Below, piece after piece: positions 45,597 through 53,559 of a stretch of 64,000 nt of DNA; position 1 is the stretch's first letter, and each line of letters begins with the position of its first letter. The translations under genes were made by a program, and so were the position numbers. The stretch is from JBHHYU01 sp046757725. Its GTDB lineage: Bacteria > Desulfobacterota > Binatia > UBA9968. The notes under the pieces are model-generated. The model had not been told where the DNA came from. It did no database searches and saw nothing but the letters and a program-made list of their open reading frames with translations. Where the stretch lies: the NCBI GenBank assembly GCA_046757725.1, contig JBHHYU010000003.1, positions 33,881 through 97,880 of the forward strand, written 5' to 3'.

Positions 45597-45899
45597 GGGT
45601 TGTGGAAAAGTCTGTGGACAATCTGTGGAGACCCGGTTGCCAGAACCTGGCTAAAATCTGCGGGTCCCTCTCATTTTCTACCGATCTTGTGGCTTCAAGT
45701 CAACTGCGAAGTGGGTGGGTTGTTAAGCGGTTCACCGCTCGGGAAAAATCAAAAAAACGCTTGTGCCAAAAAGGCTTTTTTGAGAAGATACGGTTGTTAG
45801 GTTTTGGCCTGATGGTGGGGTTGTGTAAGGAAACTTCGAGAGTTTATCCACAGGCCGAGACATTCCTGTCCATGCTGTTTTTAGCTCAAGCTGTGGAGG
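45597..45899. other. Gene-free divergent spacer with DnaA-box-like 9-mers
   Basis: Candidate DnaA boxes (consensus TTWTNCACA or its complement): TGTGGAAAA 45601-45609 and TTATCCACA 45844-45852 match fully; TGTGGACAA 45613-45621 has one mismatch; TGTGGAGAC 45624-45632 and TGTGGAGGA 45892-45900 are weaker. The first three lie on one strand 11-12 bases apart, about one helical turn. Genes on both sides are transcribed outward. dnaA, dnaN, gidA and parAB are not nearby and no clear AT-rich unwinding region is seen, so this may be an origin, a DnaA-controlled promoter region or chance. Confidence 0.35.
45717..45739. repeat. Palindromic repeat, copy 1 (AGCGGTTCACCGCT core)
   Basis: GGGTTGTTAAGCGGTTCACCGCT contains a 6-bp stem AGCGGT/ACCGCT. 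A near copy, identical at 21 of 24 aligned positions, lies at 59277-59300. Both are followed by an A-run with CGCTTGTG or GCGTGCTTTTGTG. Looks like a dispersed extragenic palindrome. Confidence 0.5.
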
Positions 45900-46817
45900 A
45901 TGCGGTTGGAGTTGCTTAAACCTTCACCACTAAACAAAGATCAAAAGATCGGTGTCGTGGCGCCCGCGGGCTCTGTCGAGAATGAGGAGCTCAACGCCGG
46001 GATCCGTGCCCTAGGTCGTGCGGGGTTCGTTGTTGAATTGGCCCAAGGCATTCATGAGCGCAAGGGCTACCTGGCGGGAGAGAAAGAGAAGAGAGCAGCT
46101 GCTTTACAGGCTTTTTTTCAGCGTGCGGATATCGGAGCCATCATTTGTGCCCGCGGAGGATTTGGTTCTATCCAGATCTTACCCTATCTAGATCCGGAAA
46201 CTATACGTTGTCATCCGAAGATCTTTGTCGGTTACAGTGACGTGAGTATCCTTCTTAATTGGATCCTTCAGAAATGCGGCGTGGTTACCTTTCATGGTCC
46301 CATGGTGGCTATGGGCTTAGCCCGTGGCCTGGAAAGACGCAGTAAAGATTTTTTTTGGGGAACCCTTTTGGGAAAGAAAAGGCAGTGGGAGCTTAATGTA
46401 ATGGAAACGTTTCGGCCTGGAGCCACAGAGGCCGAGATGATGGGAGGATGTCTCTCCACCGTCGTTACAACCCTTGGAACTCCCTACGAGGTGAAGCCTA
46501 AGGGCAAGATTCTTTTTCTTGAAGATGTTGGGGAAAGGCCCTATCGGATCGAACGAATGCTCACTCACCTCTACATGGCCGGTAAACTGGATGGGCTTGC
46601 CGGCCTGGTCTTCGGCGGCTTTACCGACTGTGAAGGAGAGGGGGAACGCGGTATTAAAGAGATCATCCAGGATCTTTTTCATAATGCTCCCTATCCGGTG
46701 GTTGCAGGATTAGCGGCTGGACACGGGGCGGTAAATTTACTTCTTCCCTTTGGAGTCAAAATGGGGTTGGATGCAGAATCAAGGCGCCTATCCTTGTTAG
46801 AATCTCCCGTAGCATAG
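45900..46817 (+). CDS. ldcA: Muramoyltetrapeptide (L,D-)carboxypeptidase, S66 family
   Basis: 305-residue cytoplasmic serine peptidase that removes the terminal D-Ala from murein tetrapeptides during recycling. The motif VGYSDVSILLNW contains the family's Ser-Asp signature; CARGGFGSIQILPYLD lies before it, and later parts include the Glu in FLEDVGERPYRIERML and a C-terminal GHGAVNLLLPFG with the His. Length is normal. It is followed after four bases by a serine hydrolase and then Mpl, giving a peptidoglycan-recycling operon. GGAGG lies directly before ATG 45900, so the exact start is unsure. Confidence 0.92.
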   Translation: MRLELLKPSPLNKDQKIGVVAPAGSVENEELNAGIRALGRAGFVVELAQGIHERKGYLAGEKEKRAAALQAFFQRADIGAIICARGGFGSIQILPYLDPETIRCHPKIFVGYSDVSILLNWILQKCGVVTFHGPMVAMGLARGLERRSKDFFWGTLLGKKRQWELNVMETFRPGATEAEMMGGCLSTVVTTLGTPYEVKPKGKILFLEDVGERPYRIERMLTHLYMAGKLDGLAGLVFGGFTDCEGEGERGIKEIIQDLFHNAPYPVVAGLAAGHGAVNLLLPFGVKMGLDAESRRLSLLESPVA

Positions 46818-46821
46818 CCTA

Positions 46822-47964
46822 GTGCCAGCAGTGAAGATGAATTTTCATCCCGTAGAAGAAGCCTTCGAACAGGCTGTTGCGCAGGATAACTTTCCAGGGG
46901 CGGTCGTACTCGTCAGCAAAGGAGATGAGGTCGTTTTCGAACGTGCGTTTGGTTTTCGTTCTCTGGTACCGGGAAAGACCCCGATGCGGTCCGATATGAT
47001 ATTCGATCTGGCATCTCTAACCAAACCTCTGGCAACTACCATGGCCATCATGCTGCTGGTTCGGGAACAGAAGATCCGCCTTGAGGATCGAGTGACCCGT
47101 TTTTTTTCCAATTTTGGAGTTTTTGGTAAGACCCATATTACTTTTCACCATCTCTTAGCACATTGCTCTGGCCTGCCTGACTGGAAGCCCTTTTACGAAG
47201 ATATTATCAAGAAGGAAAAAGCAGGAAGGATAAACTTTGTTGGGAGTCGCGCTGCCAAGAGTTTTGTTTTCGAACTGATCCATCGGGAGAGACCCATAAG
47301 CCCTCCGGGCACCCGAAGTCTCTACAGCGACCTTGGATTCATGCTTCTCGGTGAGGTCATCGAGGAGATCACCGGCTCAACCTTAGATCGCTACTGCCAG
47401 GATAAGATTTTCAGGCCACTAGGACTTCGGTCTACCTCTTTTATTGATCTCACCCAGCTCAGGACGCGCCGCCTCCAGCCGGTACAAGAGATGATTGCCC
47501 CAACAGAGGACTGCCCATGGCGCAGGAGGATCCTCTGTGGCGAGGTCCACGATAACAACGCCTATGCCATGGGGGGAGTGGCCGGCCATGCGGGGCTATT
47601 CTCTTCTGCACGAGATGTTTATCTTTTATTAATGCATCTGAGACGCTGTTTACGGGGTGAAGAGGGTTTTTTGCCTGCCCCGTTGCTGGAAGAGTTTTTG
47701 ACGCGCGATGAAACGGTGCATGACTCCACTTATGCCTTAGGCTGGGACACTCCCTCATCGGCTCATTCCTCCAGCGGGAATCTTTTTTCCCCCCATGCCG
47801 TCGGCCATCTAGGATTCACCGGGACCTCGGTCTGGTGGGACCTGGAGAAAGATTGTCAGGTCATTCTGCTAACGAACCGAGTTCATCCCTCACAAAGTAA
47901 TGAAAAGATCAACCAGTTTCGGCCTGCCATTCACGACCTCATTCTGAAAGCCCTCTTCCCATGA
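46822..47964 (+). CDS. Beta-lactamase-family (class C type) serine hydrolase
   Basis: 380-residue serine hydrolase of the beta-lactamase/transpeptidase-like fold. The nucleophile motif S-x-x-K is Ser65-Leu-Thr-Lys68 (FDLASLTKPLA); the second motif is YSDLG, a Tyr-x-Asp variant of YxN. There is no clear signal peptide, so it may act in the cytoplasm or be exported by a weak signal. GTG 46822 or ATG 46837 could start it. It lies between ldcA and mpl, overlapping mpl by four bases, so it probably trims or hydrolyses murein peptides or esters. Its exact substrate cannot be named; true beta-lactamase activity is not implied. Confidence 0.88.
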   Translation: MPAVKMNFHPVEEAFEQAVAQDNFPGAVVLVSKGDEVVFERAFGFRSLVPGKTPMRSDMIFDLASLTKPLATTMAIMLLVREQKIRLEDRVTRFFSNFGVFGKTHITFHHLLAHCSGLPDWKPFYEDIIKKEKAGRINFVGSRAAKSFVFELIHRERPISPPGTRSLYSDLGFMLLGEVIEEITGSTLDRYCQDKIFRPLGLRSTSFIDLTQLRTRRLQPVQEMIAPTEDCPWRRRILCGEVHDNNAYAMGGVAGHAGLFSSARDVYLLLMHLRRCLRGEEGFLPAPLLEEFLTRDETVHDSTYALGWDTPSSAHSSSGNLFSPHAVGHLGFTGTSVWWDLEKDCQVILLTNRVHPSQSNEKINQFRPAIHDLILKALFP

Positions 47965-49394
47965 ACGATCTCCCTCGCCAAGGCGATCACATACACCTCA
48001 TTGCAATCTGTGGCGTGGGGATGGCTTCGCTAGCCGGCCTTCTCCAATCTCAGGGCTATCGGGTAACAGGCTCGGACCAAAATGTCTATCCTCCCATGAG
48101 CACCTATCTTGCAGGGTTAGGCATGGCCGTGCTCTCCGGTTACAATGAAGAGCATTTTAGGGACCGTCCCGACTTGGTTGTGGTCGGTAATGCAATCTCA
48201 CGGGACAATCCTGAGGCCCAGGCCATGCTCCGATTGGGAGTTCCCTATATCTCTTTTCCTCAGGCCTTGGGTAGATTCCTGATCGGCCAAAAGAGATCCG
48301 TTGTGATTGCCGGTACGCATGGCAAGACGACGACGACCGCCCTCATGGCTTGGATTTTAACCAGGGCAGGGCGTGACCCGAGTTTCTTCGTTGGCGGTAT
48401 TCCCATCGACTTCGATAGTGGATTCAAAAAAGGGGACGGAGACTGGGTGGTCCTTGAGGGGGATGAGTATGATAGCGCCTTTTTTGATAAGGGGCCAAAG
48501 TTTCTACATTACAAGCCTGAGAAAGTCATCTTGACCAGCCTGGAGTTTGACCATGGAGATATTTACAAGGACTTGGAACATCTGAAAGGGGCCTTTCGAC
48601 GCCTCATGGAGATTATCCCGCCTGATGGGAGCCTGCTGGTTTGCAATGAGTATAAAGCAGCCAGGGAGGTTTCGGCGACCGCGCGCTGTCCGGTGACTTT
48701 CTACGGAGATGGAGAGCCAAAACACTGGGAAGCAAAAAATATCCGTGTGAATGACGGTAGGAGTTTGTTTGAGCCGTTTTTCCAGAGGAGATCTGAAGGG
48801 CTGCTGTCAACTCCACTGATCGGCCGACACAACGTGAGTAATGTGCTTGCGATCTATGCCCTGACCAAGGAGCTAGGGATAGATCAGGAGGTGGTGCGGG
48901 AAGCTCTAGGATCCTTTTCCGGGGTCAAGAGACGGCAAGAAGTAAAAGGTGAGGTTGGGACAGTAACTGTGATTGATGACTTCGCCCATCATCCTACAGC
49001 GGTCAGCAAGACCGTTGAAGCAATAAAAGCTGCTTACCCAGGCCGTCGCCTCTGGGCCATCTTCGAACCCAGAAGTAATACCAGCAGGAGAAGGATTTTC
49101 CAACACGAGTTCTCCAAGGCGCTGGGGCGTGCGGATCGGATCGTGATCGCTGGTCTCTACCAGCCGGAGAAGATCCCTGAACAGGATCGGCTCTCTCCTG
49201 AGGAAGTTGTGCGACAAATCAACCACCGCTTCAGCAATAGGCATGCTGTGTTTATAGAGAGTACGCATGATATTCCAGCCTATGTTGCGGAGGAGGCCAA
49301 AGCTGGCGACGTCATTCTGATTATGTCCAACGGTGCCTTCGACGGGGTGCAGGAGAAAATTTTGCATGCGCTGGAGGAGAGACCTTCTTCATGA
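47961..49394 (+). CDS. mpl: Murein peptide ligase Mpl
   Basis: 477-residue ATP-dependent ligase that joins recycled L-Ala-gamma-D-Glu-meso-DAP tripeptide to UDP-MurNAc. Mur-ligase landmarks: N-terminal HLIAICGVGMASLAGLLQ, P-loop AGTHGKTTTTALMAW, and the C-terminal FEPRSNTSRRRIFQHEF. The N-terminal pattern and the length favour Mpl over MurC (no MurC-specific ending). It overlaps the preceding hydrolase by ATGA and completes the ldcA-hydrolase-mpl set. LdcA output is Mpl's substrate, so the operon is a coherent murein-recycling unit. Confidence 0.93.
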   Translation: MNDLPRQGDHIHLIAICGVGMASLAGLLQSQGYRVTGSDQNVYPPMSTYLAGLGMAVLSGYNEEHFRDRPDLVVVGNAISRDNPEAQAMLRLGVPYISFPQALGRFLIGQKRSVVIAGTHGKTTTTALMAWILTRAGRDPSFFVGGIPIDFDSGFKKGDGDWVVLEGDEYDSAFFDKGPKFLHYKPEKVILTSLEFDHGDIYKDLEHLKGAFRRLMEIIPPDGSLLVCNEYKAAREVSATARCPVTFYGDGEPKHWEAKNIRVNDGRSLFEPFFQRRSEGLLSTPLIGRHNVSNVLAIYALTKELGIDQEVVREALGSFSGVKRRQEVKGEVGTVTVIDDFAHHPTAVSKTVEAIKAAYPGRRLWAIFEPRSNTSRRRIFQHEFSKALGRADRIVIAGLYQPEKIPEQDRLSPEEVVRQINHRFSNRHAVFIESTHDIPAYVAEEAKAGDVILIMSNGAFDGVQEKILHALEERPSS

Positions 49395-49478
49395 TGTCGG
49401 CCAACTTTTCTGCTCACTTCCGATTGTCGGGGACATGGTATCCTGGCCGGCCCCGTACGCCTTAACTCGGGAGGGGTT

Positions 49479-49718
49479 TTACCGAGACAGATACAGTTTT
49501 GCGCACTCTTCGCTACAGAAGTAATGCCCATCTCGGTGGAGGGCATCACCCTTGGGTAGATAACTCTGGCACTGGGGATCGAGGACCATTTCTTCCGCTT
49601 CCCTCGTCCCGTCTTGGGGACGAAAGCTACGTTTCCGCTTGCGTCCGGAAAAGAGGGAATCGAGGAGTCGAAAAAACAGATAAGCCAAGACAAGAAAAAG
49701 TAAAAACCGGAGCATCAA
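49479..49718 (-). CDS. PP0621-like small membrane-anchored Cys protein
   Basis: 79 residues: an N-terminal hydrophobic anchor (MLRFLLFLVLAYLFFRLL), a basic linker, and a C-terminal DPQCQSYLPKGDALHRDG followed by YFCSEECAKLY. The three to four cysteines and one His resemble the small metal-binding tail of the PP0621 family. Likely bound to the membrane with the tail in the cytoplasm. Function unknown. Upstream on the same strand is folK, 40 bases away. Confidence 0.7.
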   Translation of the reverse strand: MMLRFLLFLVLAYLFFRLLDSLFSGRKRKRSFRPQDGTREAEEMVLDPQCQSYLPKGDALHRDGHYFCSEECAKLYLSR

Positions 49719-49758
49719 CGGACTTACCTTTCAAGCCCTACCCTAAACAAGAGTGCCG

Positions 49759-50250
49759 CTACAGCGGCCTGAGACTCACTTTCTTATTGTCCTGAACGCC
49801 TACAAGAAGCTCGGAGATAGTCATTCCGAGAACCGGGTGGACCACCTGAGGGGCGATCTCGCTGAGAGGAATGAGGACAAACTTGCGATTGCCCATCTCC
49901 GGATGGGGTATCTTGAGGTTTTTTTGGTCTAGGATCACCGAATTATACAAAAGAATATCTAGGTCGATGATGCGTGACGCCCAGCGTTTGCGGACCCTTT
50001 TTCGCCCCATAACCCGCTCGATATATTTGCATTTTTTAAGGAGCAACTCCGGCTTCAAATCTGTCTCTATCTCGATTACACCGTTGACGTACCATTCCTT
50101 GGACTCGCCCAGAGGTTCACTTTCATAGAGGGAGGATTCTTTAATGATCTTCGTGTTGGGGATCCTGGCCACTCGCGTTAAGGCCTCCCGGTAGTTCTCT
50201 TTTTTCTTTCCAAGGTTAGAACCAATTCCTATGTATATTTGAGAGAGCAC
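49759..50250 (-). CDS. folK: HPPK, folate-pathway pyrophosphokinase
   Basis: 163-residue 2-amino-4-hydroxy-6-hydroxymethyldihydropteridine diphosphokinase, adding pyrophosphate to the pterin before folP. Landmarks: YIGIGSNLGKKKENYREAL, VNGVIEIETDL, SRIIDLDILLY with the metal-binding Asp pair, and IPHPEMGNRKFVLIPL. Start GTG 50250. It lies 33 bases downstream of dapL on the same strand; no other folate gene is in the window. Confidence 0.94.
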   Translation of the reverse strand: MLSQIYIGIGSNLGKKKENYREALTRVARIPNTKIIKESSLYESEPLGESKEWYVNGVIEIETDLKPELLLKKCKYIERVMGRKRVRKRWASRIIDLDILLYNSVILDQKNLKIPHPEMGNRKFVLIPLSEIAPQVVHPVLGMTISELLVGVQDNKKVSLRPL

Positions 50251-50282
50251 AGTCCTTTAGGATGAATCCAATAGGCTGCAGG

Positions 50283-51482
50283 TTACAGTTTTACCTGTCG
50301 GATTCTCTCCGAAACCTCCTTAAGGCGTTTTTTATCCACGCAGAGGGTGAAACGGACAAAGCCCTCTCCCGCCACCCCAAATCCGTTTCCCGGGGTAGCG
50401 ATGACTCCGACCTCGTCTAGCAGCTTGGCGGTCAACTGGGCTGACGTCAATCCCTTTGGGACCGACACCCAAACATAGAACGTCGCACGCGGTTTTTCAC
50501 ACCCCAAGCCGACCGCCTGGAGGCCTGTTACCAGGATGTCTCGCCTTTCCTGATAGACTTTTCTTGAGGGTTCGACAATCTCATTACCAAGGCGCAAGGC
50601 TTCGATAGCCGCTTCCTGGACCGCCTGAAAGATGCCGGAGTCCACATTGGACTTGACCTGGGCCAAGCCACTCACCAGCTCCTTGTTACCAACAGCCATC
50701 CCAACACGCCAGCCTGTCATATTGAAGGTCTTGGAAAGCGAATGGAATTCTATTCCAATCTCCTTTGCCCCATCGACCTCAAGGAAGCTGGGTGCACGAT
50801 AGCCGTCAAAACCCATCTCTGTATAGGCCGCATCGTGACAGACAATGATGTTGTAGCGATGGGCAAACTCGACTAACTCGGTAAAGAAGTCCTTCTCCGC
50901 AACCGCAGCCGTCGGGTTATTGGGATAGTTGACCCAGAGCAACTTCGCCTGCCGTGCCACTTCCTCGGGGATAGCTTTCAGATCGGGAAGAAACCGATTT
51001 TCTTTGGTAAGGGGGAGGAAATAATTTGTTCCTCCGCTAAATAGGGTCCCAATGTAGTAGACTGGGTAACACGGGCTTGCGACCAGCACAAGATCTCCGG
51101 GGTCAACGAATGCTGTGGCCATGTTAGCGATGCCCTCTTTGGAGCCGATGAGGGAGACCACCTCCTGTCCCGGATCGAGCTTGACGCTGAAACGCCGTTG
51201 ATACCAAGCCGCAACTGCCTGACGAAACCTAAAGAGACCGGCACTATTGGGGTAGCGGTGGTTGACTGGTTCGCTTGCGGCCTGTACGAGTTTTTCAACG
51301 ACTCTGGGCGATGTTGGGAGATCTGGATCCCCCACTCCAAGATCGATCAGATCGACCCCCCGGGCTAAAGCTTCTTTTTTTTTTCGGTCGATCTCGGCAA
51401 AAAGATAGGGAGGTAACTCTTTGATTCTTCTAGCCTTTTCAAGTTTTATTGCGATTGTTCCTAATCCTTCCTCTGATGTCAA
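50283..51482 (-). CDS. dapL: LL-diaminopimelate aminotransferase
   Basis: 399-residue fold-type I aminotransferase converting tetrahydrodipicolinate to LL-DAP for lysine and murein. Landmarks: ELPPYLFAEIDRKKKEALARG, DLGVGDPDLPT, WVNYPNNPTAAV, and the Schiff-base region SLSKTFNMTGWRVG. DapL is used instead of the DapD-C-E steps in many delta-type lineages, which fits the genome type. TTG 51482 or a codon slightly downstream is the start; the first 10-15 residues are not conserved. Some related proteins act on alanine or other amino acids, so the name is likely rather than proven. Confidence 0.85.
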   Translation of the reverse strand: MTSEEGLGTIAIKLEKARRIKELPPYLFAEIDRKKKEALARGVDLIDLGVGDPDLPTSPRVVEKLVQAASEPVNHRYPNSAGLFRFRQAVAAWYQRRFSVKLDPGQEVVSLIGSKEGIANMATAFVDPGDLVLVASPCYPVYYIGTLFSGGTNYFLPLTKENRFLPDLKAIPEEVARQAKLLWVNYPNNPTAAVAEKDFFTELVEFAHRYNIIVCHDAAYTEMGFDGYRAPSFLEVDGAKEIGIEFHSLSKTFNMTGWRVGMAVGNKELVSGLAQVKSNVDSGIFQAVQEAAIEALRLGNEIVEPSRKVYQERRDILVTGLQAVGLGCEKPRATFYVWVSVPKGLTSAQLTAKLLDEVGVIATPGNGFGVAGEGFVRFTLCVDKKRLKEVSERIRQVKL

Positions 51483-51574
51483 ATGTCACCCTTCTACCTG
51501 TTTTTTTCCATTTTGACAACTACCTTGTAATATACGTAATGTTGTTACCAGCTTCCGCTCAGTGGAGAAAATAA

Positions 51575-52081
51575 ATGGCGATTCACATTATCGTAGATGG
51601 TTATAACCTTATCGGAAGCGAAAAGGGACTAACCGGTAACCTCGAAGCCAAGAGAAATCGATTGATTCAACAGCTGCGGCTGTACCAGGAAAGAAAGGAC
51701 TATCCGATTACTGTGGTCTTTGACGGATGGCGCTCGGGATGGTTTGAGGAAGTGGAAGAAAGAATTGGAGAGGTTATCGTAATCTACTCCCGACGGGGCG
51801 AAACCGCGGATAGTGTCATCAAAAGATTAGCGCGGCAGAAAGGAAGCGGTTGTATTGTTGTGACTTCGGATCGAGAGGTCCGTGTTGCTGCGGAGACCAA
51901 CGGCGCCGTCGCTATCTATGCAGGAGAGTTCGGCGCCAAACTTAGAAATCTCGACAAGGACTTCATCAACGAAGCAATGCAACCGGCAGCTAACAGATTC
52001 CGGGATCCGCGAAAGAAAGGCAACCCGAGAAAACTCTCAAAGGCGGAAAGAAAAAGAAGAGAAAGACTCAAAAAACTTTAG
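51575..52081 (+). CDS. NYN-domain ribonuclease-like protein (YacP family)
   Basis: 168-residue PIN/NYN-fold protein. Acidic sites typical of the fold are IIVDGYNLIG, VVFDGWRSG and VVTSDREV, which hold the metal-binding Asp residues of predicted RNases (Rae1/YacP cleaves mRNA on ribosomes in Bacillus). The C-terminus is a highly basic helix (KLSKAERKRRERLKKL), suited to RNA binding. First gene of a rightward run with a Yip1 protein and a rhomboid protease, separated by about 60 bases. Confidence 0.85.
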   Translation: MAIHIIVDGYNLIGSEKGLTGNLEAKRNRLIQQLRLYQERKDYPITVVFDGWRSGWFEEVEERIGEVIVIYSRRGETADSVIKRLARQKGSGCIVVTSDREVRVAAETNGAVAIYAGEFGAKLRNLDKDFINEAMQPAANRFRDPRKKGNPRKLSKAERKRRERLKKL

Positions 52082-52141
52082 AAAGAACTTGTTCCAACTT
52101 TGGTTGACATAAGGCTTTTAGGGCTATACAAGAGGGCCATC

Positions 52142-52675
52142 ATGGCAAACATAACAGATCGTATGATTCGGGCAGCTAGGTTGGATGTGACTCTGTACGA
52201 AGAGGTGGAGGCTGATAAGGGAGCTCTGAGCCAAGCCATGAGTGTTGTGATCCTATCCAGTGTGGCCGCGGGCATCGGTACCGGCCTCCATGGCGGGATT
52301 GGACGAATGGTCCTAGGAGCCATTGCCGCACTCGTCGGTTGGTATGTATGGGCTTATATTACTTATCTTATTGGTACGAAACTTCTCCCCGAGCCACAAA
52401 CTGAGGCGGATATTGGACAGCTTCTCCGCACCACCGGTTTTTCCAGCTCCCCAGGCTTGATTCGGGTGTTGGGTTTTATTCCAGGGCTTTCGGGGCTTAT
52501 TTTGGCGATTGCCAATATCTGGATGCTGGTGGCGATGGTGATTGCGGTGCGGCAGGCGCTTGATTACCATGGGACCCTTCGGGCTGTGGGAGTCTGCCTG
52601 ATCGGTTGGGTTCTCCAGGCGCTTATCGCCGTTCTGCTTCTTGCCGTAGTGGGTGGTGCCGCTGTCGGAGCCTGA
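52142..52675 (+). CDS. Yip1-family membrane protein
   Basis: 177-residue inner-membrane protein with a short N-terminal amphipathic part (ITDRMIRAARLDVTLYEEVEAD) and four to five helices, the layout of bacterial Yip1-domain proteins. ATG 52142 follows AGAGGG; an upstream TTG at 52100 is less likely. Role unknown; in this lineage such proteins often precede a rhomboid protease, as here, where the next start lies two bases after this stop. Confidence 0.75.
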   Translation: MANITDRMIRAARLDVTLYEEVEADKGALSQAMSVVILSSVAAGIGTGLHGGIGRMVLGAIAALVGWYVWAYITYLIGTKLLPEPQTEADIGQLLRTTGFSSSPGLIRVLGFIPGLSGLILAIANIWMLVAMVIAVRQALDYHGTLRAVGVCLIGWVLQALIAVLLLAVVGGAAVGA

Positions 52676-52677
52676 GT

Positions 52678-53361
52678 TTGATTCCGCTGCGGGACAACAA
52701 TCCTACAGTCCTATGGCCGGTTGTTACAGTTGCCTTCATCATTGCTAATAGCAGCGTCTTCCTCTATGAGTTATCTCTCGGGCCAAGGGCGTTGGACACG
52801 TTCATCTTTCAGATGGGTATGGTGCCCGCCCATGTTCTGCATGCCCAACTTCCTGGAACGGGCGGCTATGTTTCCTTGGTCAGCTCGATGTTTTTGCACG
52901 GCGGCTGGATGCATCTAATAGGGAACATGCTCTACCTATGGATCTTCGGCAACAACGTCGAGGATAGCATGGGTCACCTGCGGTTCATTGGTTTTTATTT
53001 ATTATCCGGGCTCTCGGCTGCGGGTACTCACCTCGCGTTTAATGCCACGTCGACGGTTCCAACCATTGGGGCCTCTGGGGCCGTTTCGGGGGTGCTCGGG
53101 GCTTACCTCTTTCTTTTTCCTCATGCCCGAGTACAAACGCTGATCACCCTTGGATGGTTCATCCGAATCATCTATCTCCCTGCCTGGGTTTTACTCTTCT
53201 TCTGGATCCTGTTGCAGGTTTTAAGCCAGGCCTTAGATCCGATGAATCCAAGGGGTGGTGGTGTTGCCTATGCCGCCCATATTGGCGGCTTTGTAACGGG
53301 TCTGGCGCTCATTCCACTGTTTCGCAAATACCGGCGTGGGACGCATCACGGTTATGCCTGA
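52678..53361 (+). CDS. Rhomboid-family intramembrane serine protease
   Basis: 228 residues from TTG 52678, seven bases after GGAG, giving the usual start xIPLRDNNPT; the open frame extends upstream but out of family. Six helices; catalytic Ser133 in TIGASGAVSG and His201 in AYAAHIGGFVTG form the rhomboid dyad, with the L1 loop ending HGGWMHLIGNMLYLWIFG. It cuts membrane proteins within the bilayer. No cytosolic domain is present. Coupled to the Yip1-type gene directly upstream. Substrate unknown. Confidence 0.9.
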   Translation: MIPLRDNNPTVLWPVVTVAFIIANSSVFLYELSLGPRALDTFIFQMGMVPAHVLHAQLPGTGGYVSLVSSMFLHGGWMHLIGNMLYLWIFGNNVEDSMGHLRFIGFYLLSGLSAAGTHLAFNATSTVPTIGASGAVSGVLGAYLFLFPHARVQTLITLGWFIRIIYLPAWVLLFFWILLQVLSQALDPMNPRGGGVAYAAHIGGFVTGLALIPLFRKYRRGTHHGYA

Positions 53362-53407
53362 CCCGATGAGCGGGAACTTTAATGGTTACGGAACCGTTAT
53401 TCACCTA

Positions 53408-53413
53408 TTGACA
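53408..53413 (+). promoter_or_regulatory. Perfect -35 box, possible tctCBA promoter
   Basis: TTGACA, six of six matches, about 150 bases before tctC. The -10 region expected 16-18 bases later reads AATAAA/ATAAAG, a weak match, so the promoter call is tentative. Confidence 0.3.
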
Positions 53414-53476
53414 GACCCCTAGCTAAAGGAATAAAGCGAGTTTATAAGCTACAGTTGTTGTTTGCTGGAACCGGAA

Positions 53477-53558
53477 AGGAGGTGAAAGAGCCCAATAGGT
53501 TTCTAGCTATAAGAAACGGGTCTCTCTAAGAGACAGCTATTATTTAAGGAGGTGAAAG
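53477..53558 (+). promoter_or_regulatory. tctCBA leader with duplicated Shine-Dalgarno and two hairpins
   Basis: The 12-mer AGGAGGTGAAAG occurs at 53477-53488 and again at 53547-53558, the latter being the ribosome site of tctC (ATG 53560). Between them lie two hairpins: GTTTCT-AGCTATA-AGAAAC (53499-53517) and GTCTCT-CTA-AGAGAC (53520-53534). A short frame from GTG 53483 reads 15 codons to TAA 53528-53530, but the ribosome motif is too close to make it secure. Could be a leader with translational or attenuation control. Confidence 0.4.
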
Positions 53559-53559
53559 T

